59,905 nucleotides of DNA from Myxococcaceae bacterium (GTDB taxonomy: Bacteria > Myxococcota > Myxococcia > Myxococcales > Myxococcaceae): positions 1 through 59,905 of the forward strand of contig SECN01000003.1 in the NCBI GenBank assembly GCA_004173515.1. Reading direction: 5' to 3'. Below the pieces are notes generated by a model. That model worked only from the letters and a program-made list of their open reading frames with translations. It was not told the origin of the DNA and did no database searches. This document shows positions 33,679-41,975 of the stretch, one piece after another. A program made the position numbers and the translations under genes. Position 1 is the stretch's first letter. Each line of letters starts with the position of its first letter.

Positions 33679-35013
33679 TCAGAGGAAGAACAGGTACTGG
33701 TCGATTCCGTAGGCGAAGAACACGGCGCCCACGAAGGCCAGCGCGGCGGTGGCGTATTCGAGCTTCGGCGAGGTGCGCTCGCGGGCCATCAGCAGCAGCG
33801 CCAGGGGGACCAGGCAGTAGCGCTGCTCGATGAGCCACGACGGCGTGAGCAGGAGGAGCGTCAGCGGATAGATGAGCAGGAAGCGCGGCTGGACCAGCTT
33901 CATCTTGAGCAACAGGAGGCTGGAGAGCAGGACGGGAATGAAGAACAGCGTCTTGTGAAGGGCCCCCTGGGTCGCCAGGTGCAACAACTGGTTGCGCAGG
34001 AAGGGCGCCTGTCCCACGAACTTCGCGTCGTCGGAGAAGCGGAAGGCCTCCACGTTGAGCTGGTTGTAGGGGTGGGTATTCACGAATGTGTACATGAACA
34101 CCCCGTAGAGCAGCACCGCGAACGCCAGGACGCGCTTGTCCTTCAGGTTCGCCAGCGCTTCGGGGAGGGCCGCCAGGTGGGTGGGCAGCGACAGGAAGAA
34201 GTAGAGGAAGAGGAACAGGTAGACGTTGCCCAGGGTGAACTTGAGCGGGTGCGCTGAACGGTCCCCCACCGCCACCCCCCCGTTGAACACGACGAAGGCG
34301 GCGAACCCCACGAGTCCCACGACGAAGAGCAGGTGCCGGCGCAGGAACGACACCAGCTGCTGGCGGGACAGCGTGAGACCGTGATCCTCCAGGTAGGCCA
34401 ACCCCATCACGAACGCCAGACAGATGATGTTCGTCTGCCGCACCAGTACGGAGAGGATGGCGACGGCGGCCGCGGCCTTGCGGCGCTGGCGCAACACCAG
34501 CAGCACCGACACCAGGACCAGCAGCAGGGAGAACGCGTCCGTGTAGAGCAGGAAGAAGAACGGGAACAGGATGGGCAGGAAGGCCAGCTGCACCGTCGCC
34601 ACCGCGGAGAAGCGCGGGTTCACCTGCCGCATCAGCAGGTAGAAGACGGGGATGACGGGCAGGCTCACCAGGATGCTCAGCGTGCGGATGCCCGTGGAGG
34701 TGCGCGCCCCCGTCAGCCCGGCCAGCAACACCAGCACGACGTGATACCCGGGGAACATCGTCAGGCCCTTGGCGATCTCCAGCTTGCCGCCCGCCAGGGT
34801 CACGATCTGCAGGCCATGCACCCCTTCGTCCGCGGCCACCTCACCATCGCGCAGGCGCAGGAAGGCCCACAGGCACGTCAGGATGATGATCGCGGCGGCG
34901 CCATAGGTTTCGGCGCGCGAGCCAATCCAAGAGGTAGTCAAAGGCGGAGGCGCGGCCTCCGGAGAATGCGGGAGGGCGCCAGCGGGGGCCCGTTCGGTGT
35001 CCATCATGGACAT
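33679..35013 (-). CDS. ALG10/DIE2-like membrane alpha-glucosyltransferase
   Basis: A 444-residue polytopic membrane protein with roughly ten hydrophobic helices. It carries the pattern of the DIE2/ALG10 family, which in eukaryotes adds the last alpha-1,2-glucose to the dolichol-linked N-glycan from Dol-P-Glc: an acidic luminal motif DEGVHG (D62, E63) after the first helix, FPGYH at 87-91, FLLYTDAFSLLLVL (YTD at 157-159), the strongly conserved RQTN (192-195), and GDRSAH (250-255), comparable to the GDKS-x-H of ALG10. The divergent neighbour is an ALG5-like enzyme, which makes that same donor type. Start codon choice among ATGs at 35013, 35007 and 35004 is uncertain; no good Shine-Dalgarno is seen. 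Bacterial members are rare or little described, to my knowledge. Glucose specificity is inference. Confidence 0.75.
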   Translation of the reverse strand: MSMMDTERAPAGALPHSPEAAPPPLTTSWIGSRAETYGAAAIIILTCLWAFLRLRDGEVAADEGVHGLQIVTLAGGKLEIAKGLTMFPGYHVVLVLLAGLTGARTSTGIRTLSILVSLPVIPVFYLLMRQVNPRFSAVATVQLAFLPILFPFFFLLYTDAFSLLLVLVSVLLVLRQRRKAAAAVAILSVLVRQTNIICLAFVMGLAYLEDHGLTLSRQQLVSFLRRHLLFVVGLVGFAAFVVFNGGVAVGDRSAHPLKFTLGNVYLFLFLYFFLSLPTHLAALPEALANLKDKRVLAFAVLLYGVFMYTFVNTHPYNQLNVEAFRFSDDAKFVGQAPFLRNQLLHLATQGALHKTLFFIPVLLSSLLLLKMKLVQPRFLLIYPLTLLLLTPSWLIEQRYCLVPLALLLMARERTSPKLEYATAALAFVGAVFFAYGIDQYLFFL

Positions 35014-35080
35014 CGATAATAGGGGATATGCGGAGAGAGTTGCTATCGCCGTCTTCTGGCTTCAGCCGTGAATATGCAGA

Positions 35081-35116
35081 CTCCTGTTTCAACCGGTTTA
35101 TTTCATAAAACAGGAG
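35081..35116. promoter_or_regulatory. Inverted repeat in the ALG10-like/ALG5-like intergenic region
   Basis: CTCCTGTTT (35081-35089) and AAACAGGAG (35108-35116) form perfect 9-bp arms around 18 bp that include the palindrome AACCGGTT. The stretch is AT-rich for this genome and lies between divergent genes, so it may be an operator, or a leader hairpin hiding the AGGAG. Role not established. Confidence 0.45.
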
Positions 35117-35148
35117 AAATCAGTCTAAGAGGTGTGTATGCTGATCCG

Positions 35149-36021
35149 GTGAGCCCGGTCACCGTCAGCGTCATCATCCCTGCATACAATGAAGGCGAGC
35201 GACTGCCTCCCTACGTGGGGGAGTTGGTCCAGGCGGGCATTGGACAGCCCCTTCCGGTGGTGGAGATCATCGTCTCCGACGATGGCAGCACCCCGGAGCA
35301 CGCGCAGCGGATGCGCGCCGCCGTGACGGCCGCCCAGACGATGCTGGAGAAGGCGGGGGCTCCCCACCGCGTCGCCTACGTGGCCGCCGAGCGCAATGGC
35401 GGCAAGGGCTCCGCCATCCGGCGCGGCTGGCGCAATGTCTCGCCCGAGGCGACGTGGCTGGCTTTCCTGGACGCGGACGGCTCGGTGTGCGCGGCGGACT
35501 TCTTCCGGCTGGCGGCGCTGGCGGCGTCGTCCCCGGACGTGGATGTGTTGGCCGGGTCGCGCATCCTGATGGCGGGGCGGCAGGTGAGCCGCAATCTCTT
35601 CCGTCACCTCCAGGGGCGGCTCTTCGCCACCTTCACGGATTTACAATTCCAACTGCGCTTCTATGACACCCAATGCGGGGTGAAGTTCTTCCGCGCCTCG
35701 CTGCTGCGGCCCCTGCTGCCGGTGTTGAAGGAAGAGCGCTGGTTGCTGGACGTGGAGCTGCTGGCATTGATGAAGCGGTTCCAGGCCCGGGCGCTGGAAG
35801 TCCCCATTGACTGGGCGGATGTCGAGGGCTCGAAGATCGTCCCCGGCATGGACGCCCTGCGCATGCTCTGGGGGCTGGCGCGGCTGCGGCAGCGCCTGGA
35901 CCGCCTTCCGGACGTGGCCCTGCCCCCGGAGGCACAGGGGCGGACGGTGTCGCTCCCGATGCGGGACGGGTCGCGCACGCTGTCCCCGGCCTCCCAGCCG
36001 AAGCAGGCGTCGCGGGGATAG
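35149..36021 (+). CDS. ALG5-like polyprenyl-phosphate glucosyltransferase (GT2)
   Basis: A 290-residue GT-A enzyme of family 2. It shows VSVIIPAYNEGERL, VSDDGST (43-48), NGGKGSAIRRGW, the metal site FLDADGS (D108-A-D110), LAGSRI, and the combination that marks ALG5-type enzymes: DTQCGVKFF (from D173), ERWLLDVELL and EVPIDWADVEGSK. ALG5 makes dolichyl-phosphate glucose from UDP-glucose at the membrane. Here the carrier would be a bacterial polyprenyl phosphate. Unlike yeast ALG5 no N-terminal helix is evident from the chosen GTG at 35149; starts at 35134 (GTG) and 35074 (ATG) would add residues but run through the inverted repeat. It is divergent to the ALG10-like gene and ends 13 bp from the convergent exporter gene. 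Confidence 0.85.
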   Translation: MSPVTVSVIIPAYNEGERLPPYVGELVQAGIGQPLPVVEIIVSDDGSTPEHAQRMRAAVTAAQTMLEKAGAPHRVAYVAAERNGGKGSAIRRGWRNVSPEATWLAFLDADGSVCAADFFRLAALAASSPDVDVLAGSRILMAGRQVSRNLFRHLQGRLFATFTDLQFQLRFYDTQCGVKFFRASLLRPLLPVLKEERWLLDVELLALMKRFQARALEVPIDWADVEGSKIVPGMDALRMLWGLARLRQRLDRLPDVALPPEAQGRTVSLPMRDGSRTLSPASQPKQASRG

Positions 36022-36034
36022 CGACGGCCTCCGG

Positions 36035-37411
36035 TCAGGAGCGGTCGGAGCCCGCGACCTCGACGAGACCCAGGGGGTTGGCTTCGGCCGGCGGCGCGGC
36101 GGCGAAGGGCACCGCGGGCGCATCCTCCACGCGGCGCAGGCTGGAGGAGAGCGCCCCGAGCGCCACGAACAGGAACGTGGCGAAGCCCAGCACCGCGAAC
36201 AGCAGCCCGATGCCCCGGCCCTGGCCCGTGCCGATGAGCGGACCGACGCTTGCGGCCAGCAGACCTCCGGACATCATCCAGGGCTCGAAGAGGCGGTCCG
36301 CCAGCGGGCCGGCCAGCAGGTACGCCACCGGCACCGACGCTCCGGACACCGCCGAGTGCACCGCCATCACGCGCCCGTGGATCTCCGTGGGCACCAGCCG
36401 CTGCCAGATGGACTGGTCGCACGCGGTGATGAGCGGGACGGTGAGCAGCACGCCGAAGGCCCCGGCCGCCACCAGCGGCGCCAGCGGACGCAGCGACCCG
36501 ACGAGCAGGAACACCCCCTGCAGCAGCAGGAACCCGAGCACGCCCTGGACGCGCCGGCGGGGCCCGCCCCACGACATCATGGCGACGCTGCCCACCACCA
36601 TGCCCATGCCTCCGACGAAGAGGACGATGGACAGCACCGGCACGCTGGCGAAGGACAGCATCAGCGGGGTGATGAGCACCTGGACCATGCCCAGGTTGAA
36701 GCTCATCGCGGTGATGAGCAGCAGCAGCACCAGCAGTCCCCGGCGCGCGCGGATGTAGCGCCAGCCCTCGGCCGCGTCGCGCAGGAAGAGGAGCGGGTCG
36801 GACGCATGGCCCTGCGTGCCCACGGAGGTGTCGAAGGGGATCAGCCGCAGGCCGCCCAGCACGGCGACGGCGAACACGAAGCTGGTCAGGTCGATGACCA
36901 GGATGCCCAGCACGTCGATGTAGGGCATCAGCAGGCCCGCCAGCAGCGGCGCCACCAGATAGCCCAGGGCGACCCCCAACTGCGCCAGCCCGTTGGCCTT
37001 GCCCAGGCCTTCGGGAGGCACCAGCAGGGCGGTGGCCTTGCTGAAGGCGGGCAGGTGGATGGCGTTGAAGGCGGCCCCCAGCGTCACCAGCCCGATGATG
37101 GCCGCGACCTCCAGCCTGCCGGTGCCAAAGAGCAGGGCGATGGCCAATGAGCAGACCCCGGCGCCGACATGGCCGGCGATGAGCACCGTGCGCAGATCGC
37201 GGCGGTCCACGAACCCGCCCATCAGCGGCGCGAAGAGCACCCGGGGGGCCAGGTTGGCCAGGGCCACCAATGAATACATCATTGTCGACTGGGTGCGCTG
37301 ATACACCCAGACGCCCAGGCCGAACGCGGTGAGCTGCGAGCCGACGAGTGACACCGTCTGGGCGACCCAGAGCAACAGGAAACGGCGGGAGTGGCCGACG
37401 GGCTCGGTCAT
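36035..37411 (-). CDS. MFS transporter (DHA3/enterobactin-exporter-like)
   Basis: A 458-residue major facilitator with about 12 predicted helices. The N-terminal RRFLLLWVAQTVSLVGSQLTAFGLGVWVYQRT and the loop between helices 2 and 3, PLMGGFVDRRDLRTVLIAG, match the MFS_3/EntS group, which exports siderophores, macrolides and other secondary metabolites. IPTEIHGRVMAVHSAVSG-type sequence (here LVPTEIHGRVMAV) in the second half is also typical. It lies within 3 kb of the NRPS-PKS promoter and may export the product or confer self-resistance, though it is not in that operon. Divergent from the DUF6798-like gene, with 190 bp between them. Confidence 0.88.
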   Translation of the reverse strand: MTEPVGHSRRFLLLWVAQTVSLVGSQLTAFGLGVWVYQRTQSTMMYSLVALANLAPRVLFAPLMGGFVDRRDLRTVLIAGHVGAGVCSLAIALLFGTGRLEVAAIIGLVTLGAAFNAIHLPAFSKATALLVPPEGLGKANGLAQLGVALGYLVAPLLAGLLMPYIDVLGILVIDLTSFVFAVAVLGGLRLIPFDTSVGTQGHASDPLLFLRDAAEGWRYIRARRGLLVLLLLITAMSFNLGMVQVLITPLMLSFASVPVLSIVLFVGGMGMVVGSVAMMSWGGPRRRVQGVLGFLLLQGVFLLVGSLRPLAPLVAAGAFGVLLTVPLITACDQSIWQRLVPTEIHGRVMAVHSAVSGASVPVAYLLAGPLADRLFEPWMMSGGLLAASVGPLIGTGQGRGIGLLFAVLGFATFLFVALGALSSSLRRVEDAPAVPFAAAPPAEANPLGLVEVAGSDRS

Positions 37412-37602
37412 GCGAGTCTTCCAGGAAGGCGCGCTCCGCGACGAATGCCTCGCCGCGTGTCACACGCACAAGCCCTCCCTGCATCTCACAAAAAAGGAAG
37501 GCCCGGAAGCCCCAGATACTCCCCGATACCGGTGAACTTGCGGTAGAGAGAGGAAGCGCGGTTTCCGCGCGGGTGCCTGGCCGCCGGAGAGCAACGCAAG
37601 TC

Positions 37603-39336
37603 ATGTCAGCGGAAGTCCCTCGGCGTGAAGTGTTTCAGGAACCGGTGAGCTGGGGGTTCCGGCTGGCGGTGCTGGCGCTCTTCACCTGCACCTGGTTCGT
37701 CATCAACGGCTACTCCTTTGGCATCGTGGACCACGCCATCCACCTGGGCTTCCTGCTGCGGGAGTTGGATCCGTCGCTGCTCAAGGGCGATCCCCTCATC
37801 GAGGCGGCCGCCAACCACCCGAGCTTCTTCTGGACGTTGCAGGTGCCGCTGGTGCGTCACATGCCGGTGGAGGTGCTGTACGCGGGGGTCCACGTCATCT
37901 CCGTGGCGCTGATGCTGGCGGGCACCGCCGCCCTGTCGCGCGCGCTCTATCCGGGCCGGAACTCGGAGTGGGTGGCGACGGTCGCGATGTTGTCGGTGTT
38001 GATTCCGCGCAGCTACGCGGGCATCCCCATGCTGGACGAGCTGGTGCTCAACCGCACCGTGTCGCTGGGGCCGCTGTTGTTCGCGCTGGTGCTGGGGGTG
38101 AAGCGCCGCTACGGCGCGGCCTTCGTGCTCACGGGGCTGGTGTTCCTCATCCACCCCACCACGGCCATCCACGCGGCCATCCTGCTGTGGTTCGCCGCGC
38201 TCTTCGACCGGGAGAAGCGCCTGTCGGTCGTCACCGGTCCGCTCCTGTGCATGCTCGCGGCCTCACCGCTGCTGGTGCCCATGCTGCGTCAGGGGGCCGC
38301 GGCCGGGGTGCCGTTTCCGCCGCCCGACGAATGGGTGCTGCTGACGCGCGTGCTGGTGAGCTGGCACCACTACCCGCGCGACTGGACCGCCGTCGTGTGG
38401 TTGCAGTTGCTGGTGCCGTTCGTGGTGCTGGGCATCTCCCTGCGCGCGCGCCGCAACCGCCCGGTGGAGGCCTACCTGTGCGGGGTCGTCTTCACCTGCG
38501 TCCTGGGCGTGCTGGGGACGGAGGTGCTGCACGTGCCCACGGCGCTGCACCTGCACCTGCTGGAGGTGCTGCGCTTCGTGCCCTACCTCGCGGCCATCTG
38601 CGGCGCGGCGTGGCTGTTGGAGACGTGGCCTGCTCCCGGCGAGCGCAAGCTCCCTGGAATCGCCGCGGCGCTGCTGTTCCTGGGTTTCTCCACCGTCCAG
38701 TTGGAGGTGTCCTTCCCGGCGATGCTGGCGGTCTTCCTGCTGCGGCCCGCCGCTCGGATGCCGCCCCGGCCGCTGGGCCTGCGCTGGCCGGTGGCGCTGG
38801 GCGTCCTGGCCGCGCCGCTCATCCTCGCGATCCGGATCTACTACTTCAAGGTGCCGCCCAACTTCCTGCCCCGCCTGGACATGTACAAGGGCTGGCGGAT
38901 GATGGCGTGGTCGGAGCAGCACCTGCCCAAGGACGCGCTGGTGGTGCTTCCTCCCTTCTTCCACGAGTGGGACCTGGCGTTCCGCTTCGGAGCGAAGCGC
39001 GCCACGTTCACCACGTACAAGGACGGGGCGGAGGGCTCCTTCAGCCTCGCGTTCATGCACGACTGGAAGCAGCGCATGGAGGCGCTCTGCGGGTGCCAGC
39101 CCTTCGACGTGCTCGCCACGCGCGACAACGGGGACAAGACCTGGGAGCAGCGCGTGAACGCGATGCGCGCGGTGCTCAAGCAGGGCTACCAGAACGCGGA
39201 CGCCCCGCGCCTGCGCGAACTGGGGGCCCGCTACGGCGCCACCCACGCGGTGTTCGAGGCGACGGACAAGGCGCACCCCGAGTTCACCCTGCTGTACTCC
39301 GACGACGAGTACCGGCTCTACCGGCTCACGCCTTGA
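37603..39336 (+). CDS. Polytopic membrane protein, GT-C-like (DUF6798 type)
   Basis: A 577-residue membrane protein with many hydrophobic helices and a soluble C-terminal domain from about residue 430. The loop NGYSFGIVDHAIHLGFLLREL after the first helix has an Asp-His pair where GT-C glycosyltransferases carry their catalytic acidic residue, and the helix-rich middle (VFLIHPTTAIHAAILLWF) fits that superfamily. It is reminiscent of DUF6798 proteins. No direct evidence of activity. The C-terminal domain (MMAWSEQHLPKDALVVLPPF) looks like the periplasmic tails of such enzymes. The ATG at 37603 follows GGAGAG and starts cleanly before helix 1. A lipid-linked sugar donor is possible in view of the ALG5-like gene 1.6 kb away (inference). 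Confidence 0.65.
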   Translation: MSAEVPRREVFQEPVSWGFRLAVLALFTCTWFVINGYSFGIVDHAIHLGFLLRELDPSLLKGDPLIEAAANHPSFFWTLQVPLVRHMPVEVLYAGVHVISVALMLAGTAALSRALYPGRNSEWVATVAMLSVLIPRSYAGIPMLDELVLNRTVSLGPLLFALVLGVKRRYGAAFVLTGLVFLIHPTTAIHAAILLWFAALFDREKRLSVVTGPLLCMLAASPLLVPMLRQGAAAGVPFPPPDEWVLLTRVLVSWHHYPRDWTAVVWLQLLVPFVVLGISLRARRNRPVEAYLCGVVFTCVLGVLGTEVLHVPTALHLHLLEVLRFVPYLAAICGAAWLLETWPAPGERKLPGIAAALLFLGFSTVQLEVSFPAMLAVFLLRPAARMPPRPLGLRWPVALGVLAAPLILAIRIYYFKVPPNFLPRLDMYKGWRMMAWSEQHLPKDALVVLPPFFHEWDLAFRFGAKRATFTTYKDGAEGSFSLAFMHDWKQRMEALCGCQPFDVLATRDNGDKTWEQRVNAMRAVLKQGYQNADAPRLRELGARYGATHAVFEATDKAHPEFTLLYSDDEYRLYRLTP

Positions 39337-39502
39337 AGTCCCACGCGCGGCCCCGCTGGCTGTTCCCCTCTTTCCGTCACTGGTACGTTGCCGCGGATTT
39401 CATGGAACACGAGAAGCGACGAGGCCCGAGGGCAGGTGGTGACAGGGCCCAGGCGCTGACGGTGCGCCGCGTCCGGCGGGCTCGGCGTGCTGGGGTCTGC
39501 TC

Positions 39503-40729
39503 ATGAGCCTGCGGGTGGATGTGTATGAGGGGGCGCGCATCGCGCTCTTCTCCCTGGCGGCGAACCGCCTGCGCACGGGGCTCACGACGCTGGGCATCGG
39601 GATTGGCGTGGCCACGCTGCTGGCCATCGTGGGCATCATCCAGGGCCTCAACAGCTCCTTCGAGCGTCAGCTCGCCTCGCTGGGGCCGCACACCGTGGTG
39701 GCCTCTCGCTTTCCCTGGGTGATGACCGGGGACTGGTGGATGTACCGCAAGCGCAAGCCGCTCACGGTGCAGCAGGTGGAGCAGGTGCGGTTGCAGGCCA
39801 CGTTCATCAGCCATACGTCGCCGCATGTGCAACGCCAGGCGGACGTGGCCGCGGACGGCGATCAGGTCTCCAAGGTGGAGATCGCGGGCGTCACGCAGGA
39901 CTACCAGGAGACGACCGCGTTGGAGGTGAAGACGGGGCGCTTCCTCACCCCGGAGGACGACGCTTCGGGGCAGGCGGTGGCGGTGCTCGGCTCGGAGGTG
40001 GTGGACGCGCTGTTTCCGAAGGTGCCCGCGCTGGGGCGTCAGGTGCGCATCGAGGGCAGGGCGTTCCGGGTGGTGGGGACGTTGGCGCCCAAGGGCCGGA
40101 TGCTGGACACGAACCAGGACCTGCGGGTGTTCGTGCCCTTCCGCACGTTCGTGGATCGCTTCGGCCAGGAGAAGTCGCTGTCCATCTCCATGAAGGTGGA
40201 CAGGCCCGAGCACGTGCAGCAGGCGGAGCAGCAGTTGGTGAGCATCCTGCGCCGCGTGCGGGGCACGCCGCCCGGGCAGCCGGATGACTTCACGCTCAAC
40301 CGCCCGGAGATGCTGGCGAACACCTACGCGCAGCTCACCGGGGCGCTCTATGGCGTGGCGGTGGGCGTGGGCCTCATCTGTCTGCTCGTGGGAGGCATTG
40401 GCATCATGAACATCATGCTGGTGTCGGTGCGCGAGCGGACCCGGGAGATCGGCGTCCGTCGGGCGCTGGGGGCCCACCGGCGCACCATCATCCTGCAATT
40501 CCTGATGGAGGCCTCGGCGGTGTCCGCGCTGGGCGGGACGCTGGGCACGGCGGTGGGCCTGGCGGCGGCCCAGCTGGTGTCCCTCTTCAGTCCGCTGGCC
40601 GCGGCGGTCCAGCCGCTCACGGTGGTGAGCAGCATCCTCTTCTCCGCCGTGGTGGGGTTGCTGTTCGGCATCTGGCCGGCCGCGCGTGCCGCGAACCTGG
40701 ATCCGGTGGAAGCCCTCCGCTACGAGTAG
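39503..40729 (+). CDS. MacB/FtsX-type ABC transporter permease 1
   Basis: A 408-residue permease of the MacB/FtsX class: helix 1 (LTTLGIGIGVATLLAIVGIIQG) followed by a periplasmic MacB_PCD domain of about 220 residues, then three helices near the C-terminus, with the conserved coupling loop GGIGIMNIMLVSVRERTREIGVRRALGAHRRTI and the ending AARAANLDPVEALRYE (short parts: REIGVRRALGA, DPVEALRYE). Such proteins export peptides, lipoproteins or toxins, or act as mechanotransmitters, together with an ATPase of the LolD/MacB-N type. No ATPase gene is nearby. The second permease follows 6 bp later. Start at the ATG at 39503. Confidence 0.92.
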   Translation: MSLRVDVYEGARIALFSLAANRLRTGLTTLGIGIGVATLLAIVGIIQGLNSSFERQLASLGPHTVVASRFPWVMTGDWWMYRKRKPLTVQQVEQVRLQATFISHTSPHVQRQADVAADGDQVSKVEIAGVTQDYQETTALEVKTGRFLTPEDDASGQAVAVLGSEVVDALFPKVPALGRQVRIEGRAFRVVGTLAPKGRMLDTNQDLRVFVPFRTFVDRFGQEKSLSISMKVDRPEHVQQAEQQLVSILRRVRGTPPGQPDDFTLNRPEMLANTYAQLTGALYGVAVGVGLICLLVGGIGIMNIMLVSVRERTREIGVRRALGAHRRTIILQFLMEASAVSALGGTLGTAVGLAAAQLVSLFSPLAAAVQPLTVVSSILFSAVVGLLFGIWPAARAANLDPVEALRYE

Positions 40730-40735
40730 GCACCC

Positions 40736-41968
40736 ATGCCCGTGCTCCTGGACAACCTGCGCCTCGCGCTCTCGACGCTCCTGGGCAACCCGCTGCGCTC
40801 GCTGCTCACGCTGCTGGGCATCGTGATTGGCGTCACCACGGTCATCGTGATGATGGCGCTCATCGAAGGTCTGCACCTGAAGGTGAACGGGGACCTGGCG
40901 CAGCTGGGCTCGAACACGTTCGAGTTGAACAAGTGGCCGTTGGGGCTGGGACGCTACGACTGGCAGCAGTACGCGAAGCGCAAGAACGTCACGCTGGAGG
41001 ACGTGGAGGCCATCCGCGAGTCCTGCCCGTCGGTGGCGCAGGTGTCCGCCAGCCTTCCGCAGTGGGGCCAGAAGGTGGCGTCGGCCTCGGCGCAGACGCG
41101 GCCCACGGTGGAGATCAAGGGGGCCACGCCGGAAGCGGCGGACACGAGTTCGCTGAGCGTGTCGGAGGGCCGCTTCCTCAACGACATGGACCACGAGGAG
41201 ACGCGCTACGTGGCCGTGCTGGGCGTGGACGTGGCGGAGGCGCTCTTCCCGGAGAAGCACGACGCGCTGGGGCGCACCGTGCGCATCCAGAACCGCCCCT
41301 TCACGGTCGTGGGGTTGTTGCAGGCGCGAGGCAGCTACCTGGGCCTGATGAGCATGGACAACATCGTCTTCATTCCGATGAGCACCTTCCAGACGCTCTA
41401 TGGAAAGGACCGCTCGCTGGACGTGAAGATCCAGGCCCACTCGGCGGAGGTGATGGGCCGGGCGCAGGATGAGGTGACGGTGCTCATGCGGCGGAGGCGG
41501 GCCGTGCACGAAGGTCTGCCCTCCGACTTCGAGATCCACACCAACGAGTCGATGACGCGGATGGTGAACGAGCTGTCCACGGTCATCCGCGCCGCCAGCT
41601 TCGGCGTGTGCCTGCTGTCCCTCCTGGTGGGCGGCATCGGCATCCTGAACATCATGCTGGTGTCGGTGATGGAGCGGACGCGGGAGATTGGTGTGCGCAA
41701 GGCGCTGGGCGCGAAGCGCAGGCGCATCCTGGCGCAGTTCGCCACCGAGGCGGTGATGCTGGCGCTGCTCGGGGGCCTGCTGGGCGTGGGGCTGGGCTAT
41801 GGCCTGACGATGCTGGCCAAGTGGGTGATCAGCGTCCCGGCAGTGGTGCCCCCCTGGGCGGTGGCGCTGTCGCTGTTCATGAGCTCCGGGGTGGGGCTGC
41901 TGTTCGGCATCTACCCGGCGGCGCGTGCGGCGCAGTTGGATCCGGTGGAGGCGATGCGCGCGGAGTGA
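40736..41968 (+). CDS. MacB/FtsX-type ABC transporter permease 2
   Basis: A 410-residue paralogue of the preceding permease, with the same plan: first helix (LLTLLGIVIGVTTVIVMMALIEG), a periplasmic domain with TRPTVEIKGATPE, then three helices with GGIGILNIMLVSVMERTREIG and RKALGAKRRRIL, ending DPVEAMRAE. The two probably form a heterodimer that must borrow an ATPase encoded elsewhere. The coding regions are 6 bp apart, so co-translation is likely. The stop is 7 bp from the convergent stop of the WD40-AAA gene. Confidence 0.92.
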   Translation: MPVLLDNLRLALSTLLGNPLRSLLTLLGIVIGVTTVIVMMALIEGLHLKVNGDLAQLGSNTFELNKWPLGLGRYDWQQYAKRKNVTLEDVEAIRESCPSVAQVSASLPQWGQKVASASAQTRPTVEIKGATPEAADTSSLSVSEGRFLNDMDHEETRYVAVLGVDVAEALFPEKHDALGRTVRIQNRPFTVVGLLQARGSYLGLMSMDNIVFIPMSTFQTLYGKDRSLDVKIQAHSAEVMGRAQDEVTVLMRRRRAVHEGLPSDFEIHTNESMTRMVNELSTVIRAASFGVCLLSLLVGGIGILNIMLVSVMERTREIGVRKALGAKRRRILAQFATEAVMLALLGGLLGVGLGYGLTMLAKWVISVPAVVPPWAVALSLFMSSGVGLLFGIYPAARAAQLDPVEAMRAE

Positions 41969-41975
41969 CTTCGCG

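Noticed and set aside
29422..34257. A very long open frame (about 1600 codons) on the plus strand, antisense to the NRPS
   Set aside because: It is the mirror of the NRPS reading frame in high-GC3 DNA: rich in Arg, Ala, His and Gln, without any domain, signal or Shine-Dalgarno. The same applies to the long antisense frames over the amidase (362-3286) and both PKS genes.
37556..37570. GCGCGG/CCGCGC hairpin before the DUF6798-like gene
   Set aside because: Only six pairs of a type that arises often in GC-rich DNA, with no T-run and no evident relation to start or promoter.
39402..39506. A 34-codon open frame overlapping the first permease start as ATGA
   Set aside because: Arg-rich, no recognisable motif and no Shine-Dalgarno; the overlap alone is not enough to call it a gene.
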